A stretch of 6,109 nt of DNA from Pseudomonadota bacterium (GTDB lineage Bacteria; Pseudomonadota; Gammaproteobacteria; Burkholderiales; Burkholderiaceae_B), in assembly GCA_023386765.1 (NCBI GenBank), contig JAEWJD010000238.1, positions 1-6,109 on the forward strand, given 5' to 3'. Each line of letters opens with the position of its first letter. Position 1 is the stretch's first letter. Shown piece after piece: positions 1 through 5,332 of the stretch. The notes below the pieces were generated by a model, which saw nothing but the letters and a program-made list of their open reading frames with translations, was not told the DNA's origin and made no database searches. Position numbers and translations under genes: made by a program.

Positions 1-10
1 CGGCCGCGCG

Positions 11-28
11 CCCCCCCCCCCCCCCCCC
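11..28. repeat. Homopolymeric tract of 18 C (poly-C / poly-G)
   Basis: An uninterrupted run of 18 cytosines follows a short GC-alternating stretch and precedes a GC-rich hairpin. Long G/C homopolymers slip during replication. In Bordetella, poly-C tracts in fimbrial gene promoters are an established cause of phase variation. No recognisable -10 element lies at a suitable distance on the right. If the tract has a regulatory role, it may therefore concern a gene outside the window to the left, or the weak minus-strand reading frame that crosses it. The exact length may be uncertain, because such runs are prone to sequencing error. Confidence 0.85.
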
Positions 29-30
29 AC

Positions 31-55
31 GCCGCCTGCCGGCCGGGCGGGCGGC
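31..55. other. GC-rich inverted repeat beside the poly-C tract
   Basis: GCCGCC at 31-36 pairs with GGCGGC at 50-55. Inside it, GCC (38-40) pairs with GGC (46-48) around a five-base loop, with a T/G wobble between the two blocks. This gives about ten paired positions that are almost all G-C. No T-run follows on either strand, so it is not a canonical intrinsic terminator. It could be the 3' end structure of a gene to the left, or simply a product of very high local GC. Confidence 0.4.
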
Positions 56-241
56 TGTCCGGTCGTCGCAGGCCGACCAGCCAGAACATAGACGGATCTG
101 GCGACTGCCCTGCACTGAATGAACAGGCAACACCGGGCCGGCAGTCGCGCCTGTGCCCTTTCCGGCGTCGCATGCGCCGAGCCCCCATCGGACGCTGGAT
201 GCCGCGCTTTTGATCCGTGCCACTGCCGCAGCACGAGCGCG

Positions 242-270
242 TTGTTGCGACATCCGCGTCAAGCTATAGT
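242..270 (+). promoter_or_regulatory. Candidate sigma-70 type promoter for the hydrolase gene
   Basis: TATAGT at 265-270 matches the -10 consensus at five of six positions. TTGTTG at 242-247 is a weak -35 element (TTG conserved) at a 17-bp spacing. Initiation would fall near 277 and give a leader of about 35 nt before the ATG at 312. The -10 is the only AT-rich hexamer in a GC-rich stretch. The weak -35 keeps confidence moderate. Confidence 0.4.
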
Positions 271-301
271 CGATCCGAACGGAAACCATCCTGGGACAGC
301 T

Positions 302-306
302 GGGAG
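302..306 (+). promoter_or_regulatory. Ribosome binding site of the hydrolase gene
   Basis: GGGAG lies five bases before the ATG at 312. This supports that ATG over the internal Met codons as the start; the protein from it begins where the alpha/beta-hydrolase N-terminal strand is expected. Confidence 0.6.
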
Positions 307-311
307 CAGAC

Positions 312-1166
312 ATGACGCCATCCCTGCCAGCCTCGCGCTATGCGCGCGTGCTCGGTCGCGAACTGCATTACATGGAATGGGGCCCGGCTGACGCGCCCGT
401 GCTGGTCATGTGGCATGGCCTGGCACGCACCGGCCGGGACTTCGACGACCTGGCCCAGGCGCTTTGCCAGGATTGGCGCATCCTCTGCCCCGACACGCCG
501 GGCCGCGGGCTGTCGCAATGGAGCCCGACCCCACGCGAGGAATACCGGCTCGACTTCTATATCGAGCTGGCTGCCGGCTTGCTGGATGCCCTGCACATCG
601 AGCGCGCCGCCTGGGTAGGCACCTCGATGGGCGGCGCCATCGGCATGCTGGGTGCTGCCACGCGGCTGCGAGGGCGGCTGAGCCAGCTGGTAATCAACGA
701 CATCGGCCCGACGTTGCCACGCCCGGCTATTCAACGCATTCTCGACTATGCGAGCAAGCCGCCGGCCTTCGATACGGTGACCGAACTGGAAACCTGGTTG
801 CGCGGCGCCTACCAGCCTTACGGCTGGCAAAGCGACACGCAATGGCGCCGCATGGCCGAGACCTCATTGCGGCGTCTGCCCGATGGGCGTCTGACGCTGC
901 ACTACGACTGCGCCATTGTCGGCCAGTTCGAACACCACCCTGACGACTACGAGCGCTGGGCCGAGTACGACAGTCTGCGCCTGCCGGTGCTGCTGCTGCG
1001 CGGTGAGGAATCCGACCTGTTGTTAGCAGAGGTGGCACAGGCCATGACTGAACGCGGCCCGCGAGCGCAACAGCTTACCTTCCCCGGCTGTGGGCATGCG
1101 CCCAGCCTGAACGTTGCCGCCCAGATCGAACCAGTGCGCCAATTCCTGGCCTGCCACCGGCGCTGA
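312..1166 (+). CDS. Alpha/beta-fold hydrolase
   Basis: A 284-residue protein of the alpha/beta-hydrolase superfamily, the usual length for a single-domain member. The core motifs are all present: the oxyanion-hole HG at His35-Gly36 after a hydrophobic strand (VLVMWHG), and the DTPGRGLS segment at 61-68. The nucleophile elbow GTSMGG at 103-108 has Ser105 as nucleophile. The probable acid is Asp235 in LLRGEESDLL, and the catalytic His262 lies in GCGHAPSL. A cap region seems to lie around 135-215. There is no signal peptide or membrane segment, so it should be cytoplasmic. The substrate cannot be read from sequence: esterase, lipase-like, C-C bond hydrolase or haloperoxidase-like activities all occur in this fold. 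It is transcribed towards the S10 operon and ends 95 nt from rpsQ, across a shared terminator. No functional link to ribosomes is implied. Family assignment is secure; specificity is unknown. Confidence 0.9.
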   Translation: MTPSLPASRYARVLGRELHYMEWGPADAPVLVMWHGLARTGRDFDDLAQALCQDWRILCPDTPGRGLSQWSPTPREEYRLDFYIELAAGLLDALHIERAAWVGTSMGGAIGMLGAATRLRGRLSQLVINDIGPTLPRPAIQRILDYASKPPAFDTVTELETWLRGAYQPYGWQSDTQWRRMAETSLRRLPDGRLTLHYDCAIVGQFEHHPDDYERWAEYDSLRLPVLLLRGEESDLLLAEVAQAMTERGPRAQQLTFPGCGHAPSLNVAAQIEPVRQFLACHRR

Positions 1167-1181
1167 GAAGAATGCCCATGA

Positions 1182-1215
1182 AAAAACCGGCAAGGATTGC
1201 TCCTTGCCGGTTTTT
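1182..1215. terminator. Bidirectional intrinsic terminator between hydrolase and rpsQ
   Basis: A perfect 15-bp inverted repeat (1182-1196 with 1201-1215) encloses the four-base loop TTGC. The GC-rich part of the stem is CCGGCAAGGA. On the plus strand it runs into TTTTTCTTTT. On the minus strand the A-run at 1181-1186 supplies the T-tract. It therefore has the form of an intrinsic terminator in both directions and can end both the hydrolase transcript and the S10-operon transcript. Confidence 0.92.
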
Positions 1216-1220
1216 CTTTT

Positions 1221-1252
1221 GCTGGCGCCCTGGGTCAGACCCGGGGCGCAGC
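1221..1252. other. Second GC-rich hairpin just downstream of rpsQ
   Basis: GCGCCC (1225-1230) pairs with GGGCGC (1244-1249), and GGGT (1232-1235) pairs with ACCC (1239-1242) around a CAG loop. The single position between the blocks is T/G on the plus strand and C/A on the minus strand. The stem can extend through GCT (1221-1223) and AGC (1250-1252) with one bulged base. It starts about ten bases after the rpsQ stop and precedes the intrinsic terminator on the operon transcript. It lacks a U-tract. It could protect the mRNA 3' end, assist termination, or be a dispersed intergenic palindrome. Confidence 0.55.
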
Positions 1253-1261
1253 AGGCACAAC

Positions 1262-1543
1262 TTAGATGATGCGCGCCGCTTCGATCAGACGCACCACGCT
1301 CCACGCCTTCGAGCGGGAGATGGGGCGGCCTTCTGCGATTTCGACGGTATCGCCTTCGTTGAATTGGTTCGACTCATCATGCGCCTTGTACTTGGCCGAG
1401 CGCGTGATGATCTTGCCAAAGATGGGGTGCTTGACGCGGCGTTCGACCAGAACGACGACCGTCTTGTCCATCTTGTTGCTGACGACCTTGCCGACCAGCG
1501 TACGCTGGCGCTTGGTAACCTGGGTGTTTTGCGTTTCGCTCAT
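1262..1543 (-). CDS. rpsQ: 30S ribosomal protein S17
   Basis: A 93-residue S17, a primary 16S rRNA-binding protein of the 30S body with an OB-type fold. Family residues are clear: the RTLVGKVVSNKMDKTVVV segment at 14-31, KHPIFGK at 38-44, the HDE motif at 55-57, GDTVEI at 64-69 and RPISRSKAW at 73-81. Compared with the 84-residue E. coli protein it has about eight extra N-terminal residues (SETQNTQVTK), common in related betaproteobacteria as far as I recall. The start is supported by AGGGA seven bases upstream. It is the last gene of the cluster: its ATG follows the rpmC stop after two bases, and its stop is followed by a hairpin and a terminator rather than by rplN. Confidence 0.97.
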   Translation of the reverse strand: MSETQNTQVTKRQRTLVGKVVSNKMDKTVVVLVERRVKHPIFGKIITRSAKYKAHDESNQFNEGDTVEIAEGRPISRSKAWSVVRLIEAARII

Positions 1544-1545
1544 GT

Positions 1546-1737
1546 TTATTTCCCTGCCTTCTCAGTCAGCAAGGTACGCACACGCGCGATGTCGCGACGC
1601 ACATTGCGCAGCTGGCTGGTGTTGCCGAGCTGCTGCGTGGCCTTCTGCATACGCAGACCGAATTGCGCCTTCAGCAGGCTTTCGAGCTCTTTGCCCAGCT
1701 CGGCGGCGTCTTTCGAACGGAGTTCGCTAGCTTTCAT
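1546..1737 (-). CDS. rpmC: 50S ribosomal protein L29
   Basis: A 63-residue L29, the same length as in E. coli. It is a small antiparallel helical protein that binds 23S rRNA near the tunnel exit beside L23, where trigger factor and SRP dock. The sequence starts MKASELRSKDAAEL, the typical L29 N-terminus, and holds the characteristic QLRNVRRDIARVRTLL helix at 42-57. Its Shine-Dalgarno AAGGGG overlaps the rplP stop codon (TAAGGGG) and lies seven bases from the ATG, so translation is probably coupled to rplP. It precedes rpsQ by two bases. Confidence 0.97.
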   Translation of the reverse strand: MKASELRSKDAAELGKELESLLKAQFGLRMQKATQQLGNTSQLRNVRRDIARVRTLLTEKAGK

Positions 1738-1748
1738 ATTTGTACCCC

Positions 1749-2165
1749 TTAAGCACCGATATGACGCGCGACGAACGTGGTCGAGATCGGCAGCTTGGCA
1801 GCGGCCAGGCGGAACGCCTCGCGCGCCAGCTCTTCGCTGACCCCTTCCATTTCGTACAGCACCTTGCCCGGCTGGATTTCGGCGACCCAGAACTCCGGGT
1901 TGCCCTTACCGTTACCCATACGGACTTCGGCGGGCTTCTGCGAGATCGGCTTATCCGGGAAAATACGGATCCAGATACGGCCGCCGCGCTTGATGTGGCG
2001 GTTGATGGCACGACGAGCAGCTTCGATCTGACGTGCGGTCAAACGACCGCGGCCGGTGGCCTTCAGACCGAACTCGCCGAACGACACTTGCGCGCCGCGA
2101 GTGGCCAGGCCGGTGTTGCGGCCCTTTTGCTCTTTGCGATACTTTCTGCGAGAGGGTTGCAGCAT
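1749..2165 (-). CDS. rplP: 50S ribosomal protein L16
   Basis: A 138-residue L16 (136 in E. coli), a late-assembling 50S protein that contacts the A-site tRNA elbow and helps organise the peptidyl-transferase region. The MLQPSRRKYRK start, GRGRLTARQIEAARRA at 38-53, WIRIFPDKPISQKP at 65-78 and KVLYEMEGV at 101-109 are diagnostic. Arg82 in VRMGNGKGN corresponds to E. coli Arg81, the residue hydroxylated there by RoxA/YcfD. Whether this organism has that enzyme cannot be seen here. The ATG lies two bases after the rpsC stop and is served by AAGGAG inside the last rpsC codons. Confidence 0.97.
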   Translation of the reverse strand: MLQPSRRKYRKEQKGRNTGLATRGAQVSFGEFGLKATGRGRLTARQIEAARRAINRHIKRGGRIWIRIFPDKPISQKPAEVRMGNGKGNPEFWVAEIQPGKVLYEMEGVSEELAREAFRLAAAKLPISTTFVARHIGA

Positions 2166-2167
2166 GG

Positions 2168-2959
2168 TTATTCTCCTTCAGGAGCCGGAGCCGCGTCCGC
2201 CTTGCGGGGAGCACGACCACGACCACCCGGACGGCCGTTGCGGGCGCCATCGGGGCGATCGCCACGGGGCGCACGGCGCGGACGGCGCTCATCTTCACGC
2301 GGGGCAGCGGTTTCAGCCGGCAGCTCGCCATTGGCCAGCATGTCGCCCTTGTAGACCCACACCTTGATGCCGATCACACCGTAGGTGGTATGGGCTTCCG
2401 AGGTGCCGTAGTCGATGCTCGCCTTCAGCGTGTGCAGCGGCACACGGCCTTCGCGATACCACTCGGTGCGCGCGATTTCGATGCCGTTCAGACGGCCCGA
2501 GCTCATGATCTTGATGCCCTGGGCGCCCAGACGCATGGCGTTCTGCATGGCGCGCTTCATGGCGCGGCGGAACATGATGCGCTTTTCGAGCTGCTGGGCG
2601 ATCGAATCGGCGATCAGCTGAGCGTCGGTTTCCGGCTTGCGGATTTCCTCGATGTTGACGTGCACGGGCACGCCCATCAGACGCTGCAGATCAGCCTTCA
2701 GGTTTTCGATGTCCTCGCCACGCTTGCCGATCACCACGCCCGGACGAGCCGAGTAAACGGTGATACGGGCGTTCTTGGCAGGACGCTCGATGACCACGCG
2801 ACCGACAGAAGCGCTCTTGAGCTTCTTCTTCAGGTACTCACGTACGCGGATGTCTTCGGCCAGCATGCTGCCGAAAGCCTTGTCGTCGGCGTACCAACGC
2901 GAGGACCAGTTACGGGTGACCGCGAGACGGAACCCAGTGGGGTGAATTTTCTGACCCAT
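2168..2959 (-). CDS. rpsC: 30S ribosomal protein S3
   Basis: A 263-residue S3, a 30S head protein at the mRNA entry channel. It starts MGQKIHPTGFRL, the family N-terminus. A type II KH domain follows, with the GxxG loop GKRG at 78-81. Arg131, Arg132 and Lys135 in MFRRAMKRAMQ correspond to the basic residues linked to ribosomal mRNA unwinding in E. coli. The C-terminal domain carries SGRLNGIEIARTEWYREGRV (154-173) and YGVIGIKVW (193-201). It is about 30 residues longer than the 233-residue E. coli protein. The extra part, roughly 222-263, is rich in Arg, Gly, Pro and Asp/Glu, looks disordered, and ends APAPEGE. The start has a strong site: TAAGGAG, which includes the rplV stop, lies ten bases or fewer upstream. 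Confidence 0.97.
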   Translation of the reverse strand: MGQKIHPTGFRLAVTRNWSSRWYADDKAFGSMLAEDIRVREYLKKKLKSASVGRVVIERPAKNARITVYSARPGVVIGKRGEDIENLKADLQRLMGVPVHVNIEEIRKPETDAQLIADSIAQQLEKRIMFRRAMKRAMQNAMRLGAQGIKIMSSGRLNGIEIARTEWYREGRVPLHTLKASIDYGTSEAHTTYGVIGIKVWVYKGDMLANGELPAETAAPREDERRPRRAPRGDRPDGARNGRPGGRGRAPRKADAAPAPEGE

Positions 2960-2968
2960 CTTGACTCC

Positions 2969-3298
2969 TTACGCTCCGACCTTGACCGTGATATGGCAGG
3001 TCTGCTTCTCGATACGGTTGCCACGGCCCTTGGCGCGAGCCGAGAAACGCTTCATCGATTGAGCCTTGTCCACATAAATCGTGGTGACTTTCAGCTCGTC
3101 GATGTCAGCGCCGTCGTTGTGCTCAGCGTTGGCGATGGCAGATTCAACAGCCTTTTTCAGGATGCCGGCAGCCTTCTTCGGGGAGAAGTTGAGGATGGTC
3201 AGCGCCTGAGCGACCGACTTGCCGCGGATCATGTCCGCAACCAGCCGGGTCTTCTGGGCCGAGATGTGAACCCCACGGATAATGGCAGTAGTTTCCAT
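2969..3298 (-). CDS. rplV: 50S ribosomal protein L22
   Basis: A 109-residue L22 (110 in E. coli). Its globular part sits at the 50S surface and its long beta-hairpin lines the peptide exit tunnel next to L4. Visible motifs are ISAQKTRLVADMIRGKSV at 12-29, the SPKKAAGILKKAVESAIANAEHN helix region at 39-61, and the hairpin YVDKAQSMKRFSARAKGRG at 75-93. Met82-Lys83-Arg84 at the hairpin tip match the three residues deleted in a classic erythromycin-resistant E. coli mutant, so the loop is wild type here. It begins three bases after the rpsS stop, with AGAGG crossing into the end of rpsS. Confidence 0.97.
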   Translation of the reverse strand: METTAIIRGVHISAQKTRLVADMIRGKSVAQALTILNFSPKKAAGILKKAVESAIANAEHNDGADIDELKVTTIYVDKAQSMKRFSARAKGRGNRIEKQTCHITVKVGA

Positions 3299-3301
3299 CG
3301 C

Positions 3302-3577
3302 TTACCTCTTCGCCTTCTTGTCCGCGGCGTGACCCTTGAACGTACGGGTCAGCGCAAACTCGCCGAGCTTGTGGCCGACCATGTTCTCGTTGATGTACAC
3401 CGGAACGTGTTGGCGCCCGTTATGCACAGCAATGGTAAGGCCGATGAACTCGGGCAGCACCGTGGAACGGCGCGACCAGGTCTTGATCGGCTTTTTGTCC
3501 TTGCCCGACACGGCAGTTTCCACCTTTTTGATCAGGTGCGCGTCGACAAACGGGCCTTTCTTGATCGAACGTGACAT
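3302..3577 (-). CDS. rpsS: 30S ribosomal protein S19
   Basis: A 91-residue S19, a 30S head protein that pairs with S13 near the A site and the B1a intersubunit bridge. The sequence is highly conserved: MSRSIKKGPFVD at the N-terminus, TWSRRSTVLPEFIGLTIAVHNG at 33-54 and HKLGEFALTRTFKGH at 69-83, followed by a short basic tail (ADKKAKR). Length is the family norm. AGAGG eight bases before the ATG overlaps the rplB stop region; the rplB-rpsS spacer is 12 nt, the longest inside the cluster. Confidence 0.98.
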   Translation of the reverse strand: MSRSIKKGPFVDAHLIKKVETAVSGKDKKPIKTWSRRSTVLPEFIGLTIAVHNGRQHVPVYINENMVGHKLGEFALTRTFKGHAADKKAKR

Positions 3578-3589
3578 AGTGTTCGCCTC

Positions 3590-4417
3590 TTACTTGCGCT
3601 TGCGCCGTTGGACGATCATATTGCTCGTCCGCTTATTGCGACGGGTCTTGAAACCCTTCGCCGGAGTACCCCAGGGACTGACCGGCTCGCGAGCTTCGCC
3701 GGTGCGGCCCTCACCACCACCGTGGGGGTGATCGATCGGGTTCATGGCAACACCACGAACCGTCGGGCGGACACCGCGCCAACGCATGGCGCCGGCCTTG
3801 CCGATCTGGCGCAGGCTGTGTTCTTCGTTACCCACTTCGCCGATGGTGGCGCGGCACTCGATGTGCACGCGGCGCACTTCGCCGGAGCGCAGGCGAACCT
3901 GAGCGTAGGTGCCTTCACGGGCCATCAACACCGCCGATGCACCAGCCGAGCGCGCCATCTGGGCGCCCTTGCCAGGGATCATTTCGATGCAGTGGATCGT
4001 GGTACCCACCGGGATGTTCCGGATGGGCAGCGTGTTGCCGGCGCGGATCGGGGCTTCGATGCCCGAGATCAGCGTGGCGCCCACTTCCAGACCGCGCGGA
4101 GCGATGATGTAGCGGCGCTCGCCGTCGGCGTAGCACAGCAGCGCGATGTGGGCGGTACGGTTGGGGTCGTATTCCAGACGCTCAACCTTGGCCGGGATGC
4201 CGTCCTTGTTGCGACGGAAATCCACCACACGGTAGTGCTGCTTGTGACCGTCGCCACGATGGCGCACAGTGATGTGGCCATTGTTGTTACGGCCGGAGCC
4301 ACGGGTCTTCTTCTCGAGCAGCGCAGTGTGCGGGGCACCCTTATGCAGCTTCGGGTTGACGACCTTCACCATGCCACGGCGGCCGGCCGAAGTCGGCTTT
4401 ACTTTAACGAGGGCCAT
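3590..4417 (-). CDS. rplB: 50S ribosomal protein L2
   Basis: A 275-residue L2, a primary 23S rRNA-binding protein needed for subunit association and peptidyl-transferase activity. Motifs in order: KPTSAGRRGMVKVVNP at 7-22, GRNNNGHITVRHRGDGHK at 42-59, VERLEYDPNRTAHIAL at 78-93, PGKGAQMARSAG at 148-159, and the signature AMNPIDHPHGGGEGR at 224-238. His230 corresponds to the E. coli His229 implicated in peptidyl-transferase function. The tail is strongly basic (RRKRK). The start codon directly follows the rplW stop (TAAATG). Confidence 0.98.
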   Translation of the reverse strand: MALVKVKPTSAGRRGMVKVVNPKLHKGAPHTALLEKKTRGSGRNNNGHITVRHRGDGHKQHYRVVDFRRNKDGIPAKVERLEYDPNRTAHIALLCYADGERRYIIAPRGLEVGATLISGIEAPIRAGNTLPIRNIPVGTTIHCIEMIPGKGAQMARSAGASAVLMAREGTYAQVRLRSGEVRRVHIECRATIGEVGNEEHSLRQIGKAGAMRWRGVRPTVRGVAMNPIDHPHGGGEGRTGEAREPVSPWGTPAKGFKTRRNKRTSNMIVQRRKRK

Positions 4418-4714
4418 TTACTTCACCTCCGCAAAGTCGATTTCCTGGCCGTCCTTGAGCGAGACGTAAGCCTTGCGCTCATTGCGACGACGGCCAACGA
4501 AACGGCCAAAGCGCTTGACTTTGCCCTTACGGTTGAGGACCTGCACGGCTTCGACCTGCACTTTGAAGAGCAGTTCGACGGCAGCCTTGATTTCCGGCTT
4601 GGTGGCGTCGGCCACGACACGGAAGGCGATTTGCTGGTGCTTCTCGGCAACGAACGTGGCTTTTTCAGTCACGACCGGCGCCAGGATGACTTGCATCAAG
4701 CGTTCGGCGTTCAT
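4418..4714 (-). CDS. rplW: 50S ribosomal protein L23
   Basis: A 98-residue L23 (100 in E. coli). It sits at the tunnel exit and is the docking point for trigger factor and SRP. The N-terminal ERLMQVILAPVVTEKAT segment carries Glu17, which aligns with E. coli Glu18, a residue important for trigger factor contact. The internal extended loop, about 61-80, is rich in Arg/Lys/Gly (NRKGKVKRFGRFVGRRRNER) and should reach into the tunnel. The ATG overlaps the rplD stop as ATGA, and GAGGAG lies eight bases upstream in rplD, a classic coupling arrangement. I prefer this ATG to the in-frame Met at residue 7. Confidence 0.97.
   Translation of the reverse strand: MNAERLMQVILAPVVTEKATFVAEKHQQIAFRVVADATKPEIKAAVELLFKVQVEAVQVLNRKGKVKRFGRFVGRRRNERKAYVSLKDGQEIDFAEVK
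4423..4430 (-). promoter_or_regulatory. Full-length Shine-Dalgarno of rplB inside rplW
   Basis: Read on the minus strand, this is GGAGGTGA, a perfect eight-base complement of the 16S anti-Shine-Dalgarno end, five bases before the rplB ATG. It lies in the last codons of rplW, and the stop and next start touch. It is the strongest ribosome binding site in the window and fixes the rplB start. Confidence 0.85.
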
Positions 4715-5328
4715 CCGAGCATCTCCTCGAGTTGCGCGATGGCCGGCTTGGTGATAAGCACTTTCTTGTAGTGGATCAACGACAGCGGATCGGCATAGCG
4801 GGTCTCGACCACGGCAACGTGCGGCAGGTTGCGGGTGGCGAGGTAAACATTTTCATCCACCGAGTCGGTGATGATCAGCACGGATTCCAGACCCATCGAC
4901 TTCAGCTTGGCGGCAGCCAGCTTGGTCTTGGGCGACTCGAGCGAGAAGGAATCAACCACGGCGATGCGGCCTTCGCGGGCCAGTTGCGACAGGATCGAGC
5001 GGATCCCGGCACGGTACATCTTCTTGTTGACCTTCTGGCTGAAGTTCTCTTCAGGCGAGTTCGGGAACGCACGACCACCCCCACGCCACAGCGGCGACGA
5101 GGTCATACCGGCGCGAGCGCGGCCGGTACCCTTCTGGCGCCAGGGCTTCTTGGTGCTGTGCTTGACTTCGGCACGATCCTTCTGGGCGCGGTTACCGCTG
5201 CGAGCGTTGGCCTGGTAGGCCACGACGATCTGGTGCACCAGCGCTTCGTTGAAATCGCGACCGAAAATGGTGTCGGGCGCGCTGAAGGTAGCGGCTTCAC
5301 CTTGGTCGTTCAGGAGCTTGAGATCCAT
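4711..5328 (-). CDS. rplD: 50S ribosomal protein L4
   Basis: A 205-residue L4 (201 in E. coli), an early-assembly 50S protein whose extended loop lines the exit tunnel opposite L22. FGRDFNEALVHQIVVAYQAN at 22-41 is diagnostic. The tunnel loop, about 42-95, includes KKPWRQKGTGRARAG at 60-74. Lys66 there aligns with E. coli Lys63, mutated in a known erythromycin-resistant strain, and is wild type here. In E. coli, L4 also represses its own operon through the S10 leader. That control is documented for gammaproteobacteria and cannot be assumed here. The gene starts four bases after the rplC stop, behind an AAGGGGG stretch, and overlaps rplW by four bases. Confidence 0.97.
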   Translation of the reverse strand: MDLKLLNDQGEAATFSAPDTIFGRDFNEALVHQIVVAYQANARSGNRAQKDRAEVKHSTKKPWRQKGTGRARAGMTSSPLWRGGGRAFPNSPEENFSQKVNKKMYRAGIRSILSQLAREGRIAVVDSFSLESPKTKLAAAKLKSMGLESVLIITDSVDENVYLATRNLPHVAVVETRYADPLSLIHYKKVLITKPAIAQLEEMLG

Positions 5329-5332
5329 TTAC

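Larger units (their letters stand above)
1..311. other. Region without a supported gene, left of the hydrolase
   Basis: I see no tRNA, rRNA or recognisable coding sequence here. All three plus-strand frames close: stops lie at 89-91, 120-122 and 211-213. A 90-codon plus-strand frame starting at 119 runs into the hydrolase in another frame, and its translation is rich in Arg, Ala and Cys with no family character, so I treat it as spurious. A minus-strand frame with possible ATGs at 188, 173 and 89 stays open to the left edge through the poly-G run. It has no good Shine-Dalgarno and no recognisable protein. The region therefore holds a C18 tract, a hairpin and the probable hydrolase promoter. 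Confidence 0.6.

Noticed and set aside
119..391. 90-codon plus-strand frame upstream of and overlapping the hydrolase
   Set aside because: It has no Shine-Dalgarno, contains the candidate hydrolase promoter within it, and has an atypical Cys/Arg/His-rich composition with no family.
264..842. 192-codon minus-strand frame opposite the hydrolase gene
   Set aside because: It overlaps a protein with a full catalytic triad and a good ribosome binding site. Its own translation is Arg/Ala/Gln-rich and unrecognised.
2173..2184. Short palindrome CTCCTTCAGGAG covering the rplP Shine-Dalgarno
   Set aside because: The stem is only four to five base pairs with a tiny loop, too weak to claim as a regulatory hairpin.
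2033..3574. 513-codon plus-strand open frame antisense to rplP, rpsC, rplV and rpsS
   Set aside because: It lies opposite four secure ribosomal protein genes. Strong G/C third-position bias in those genes removes stops from an antisense frame, and the translation has no recognisable domain.
3608..4771. 387-codon plus-strand open frame antisense to rplB and rplW
   Set aside because: It has the same cause: the His/Asp/Ala/Leu-rich translation is the mirror of biased codons in conserved genes. It shows no family motif.
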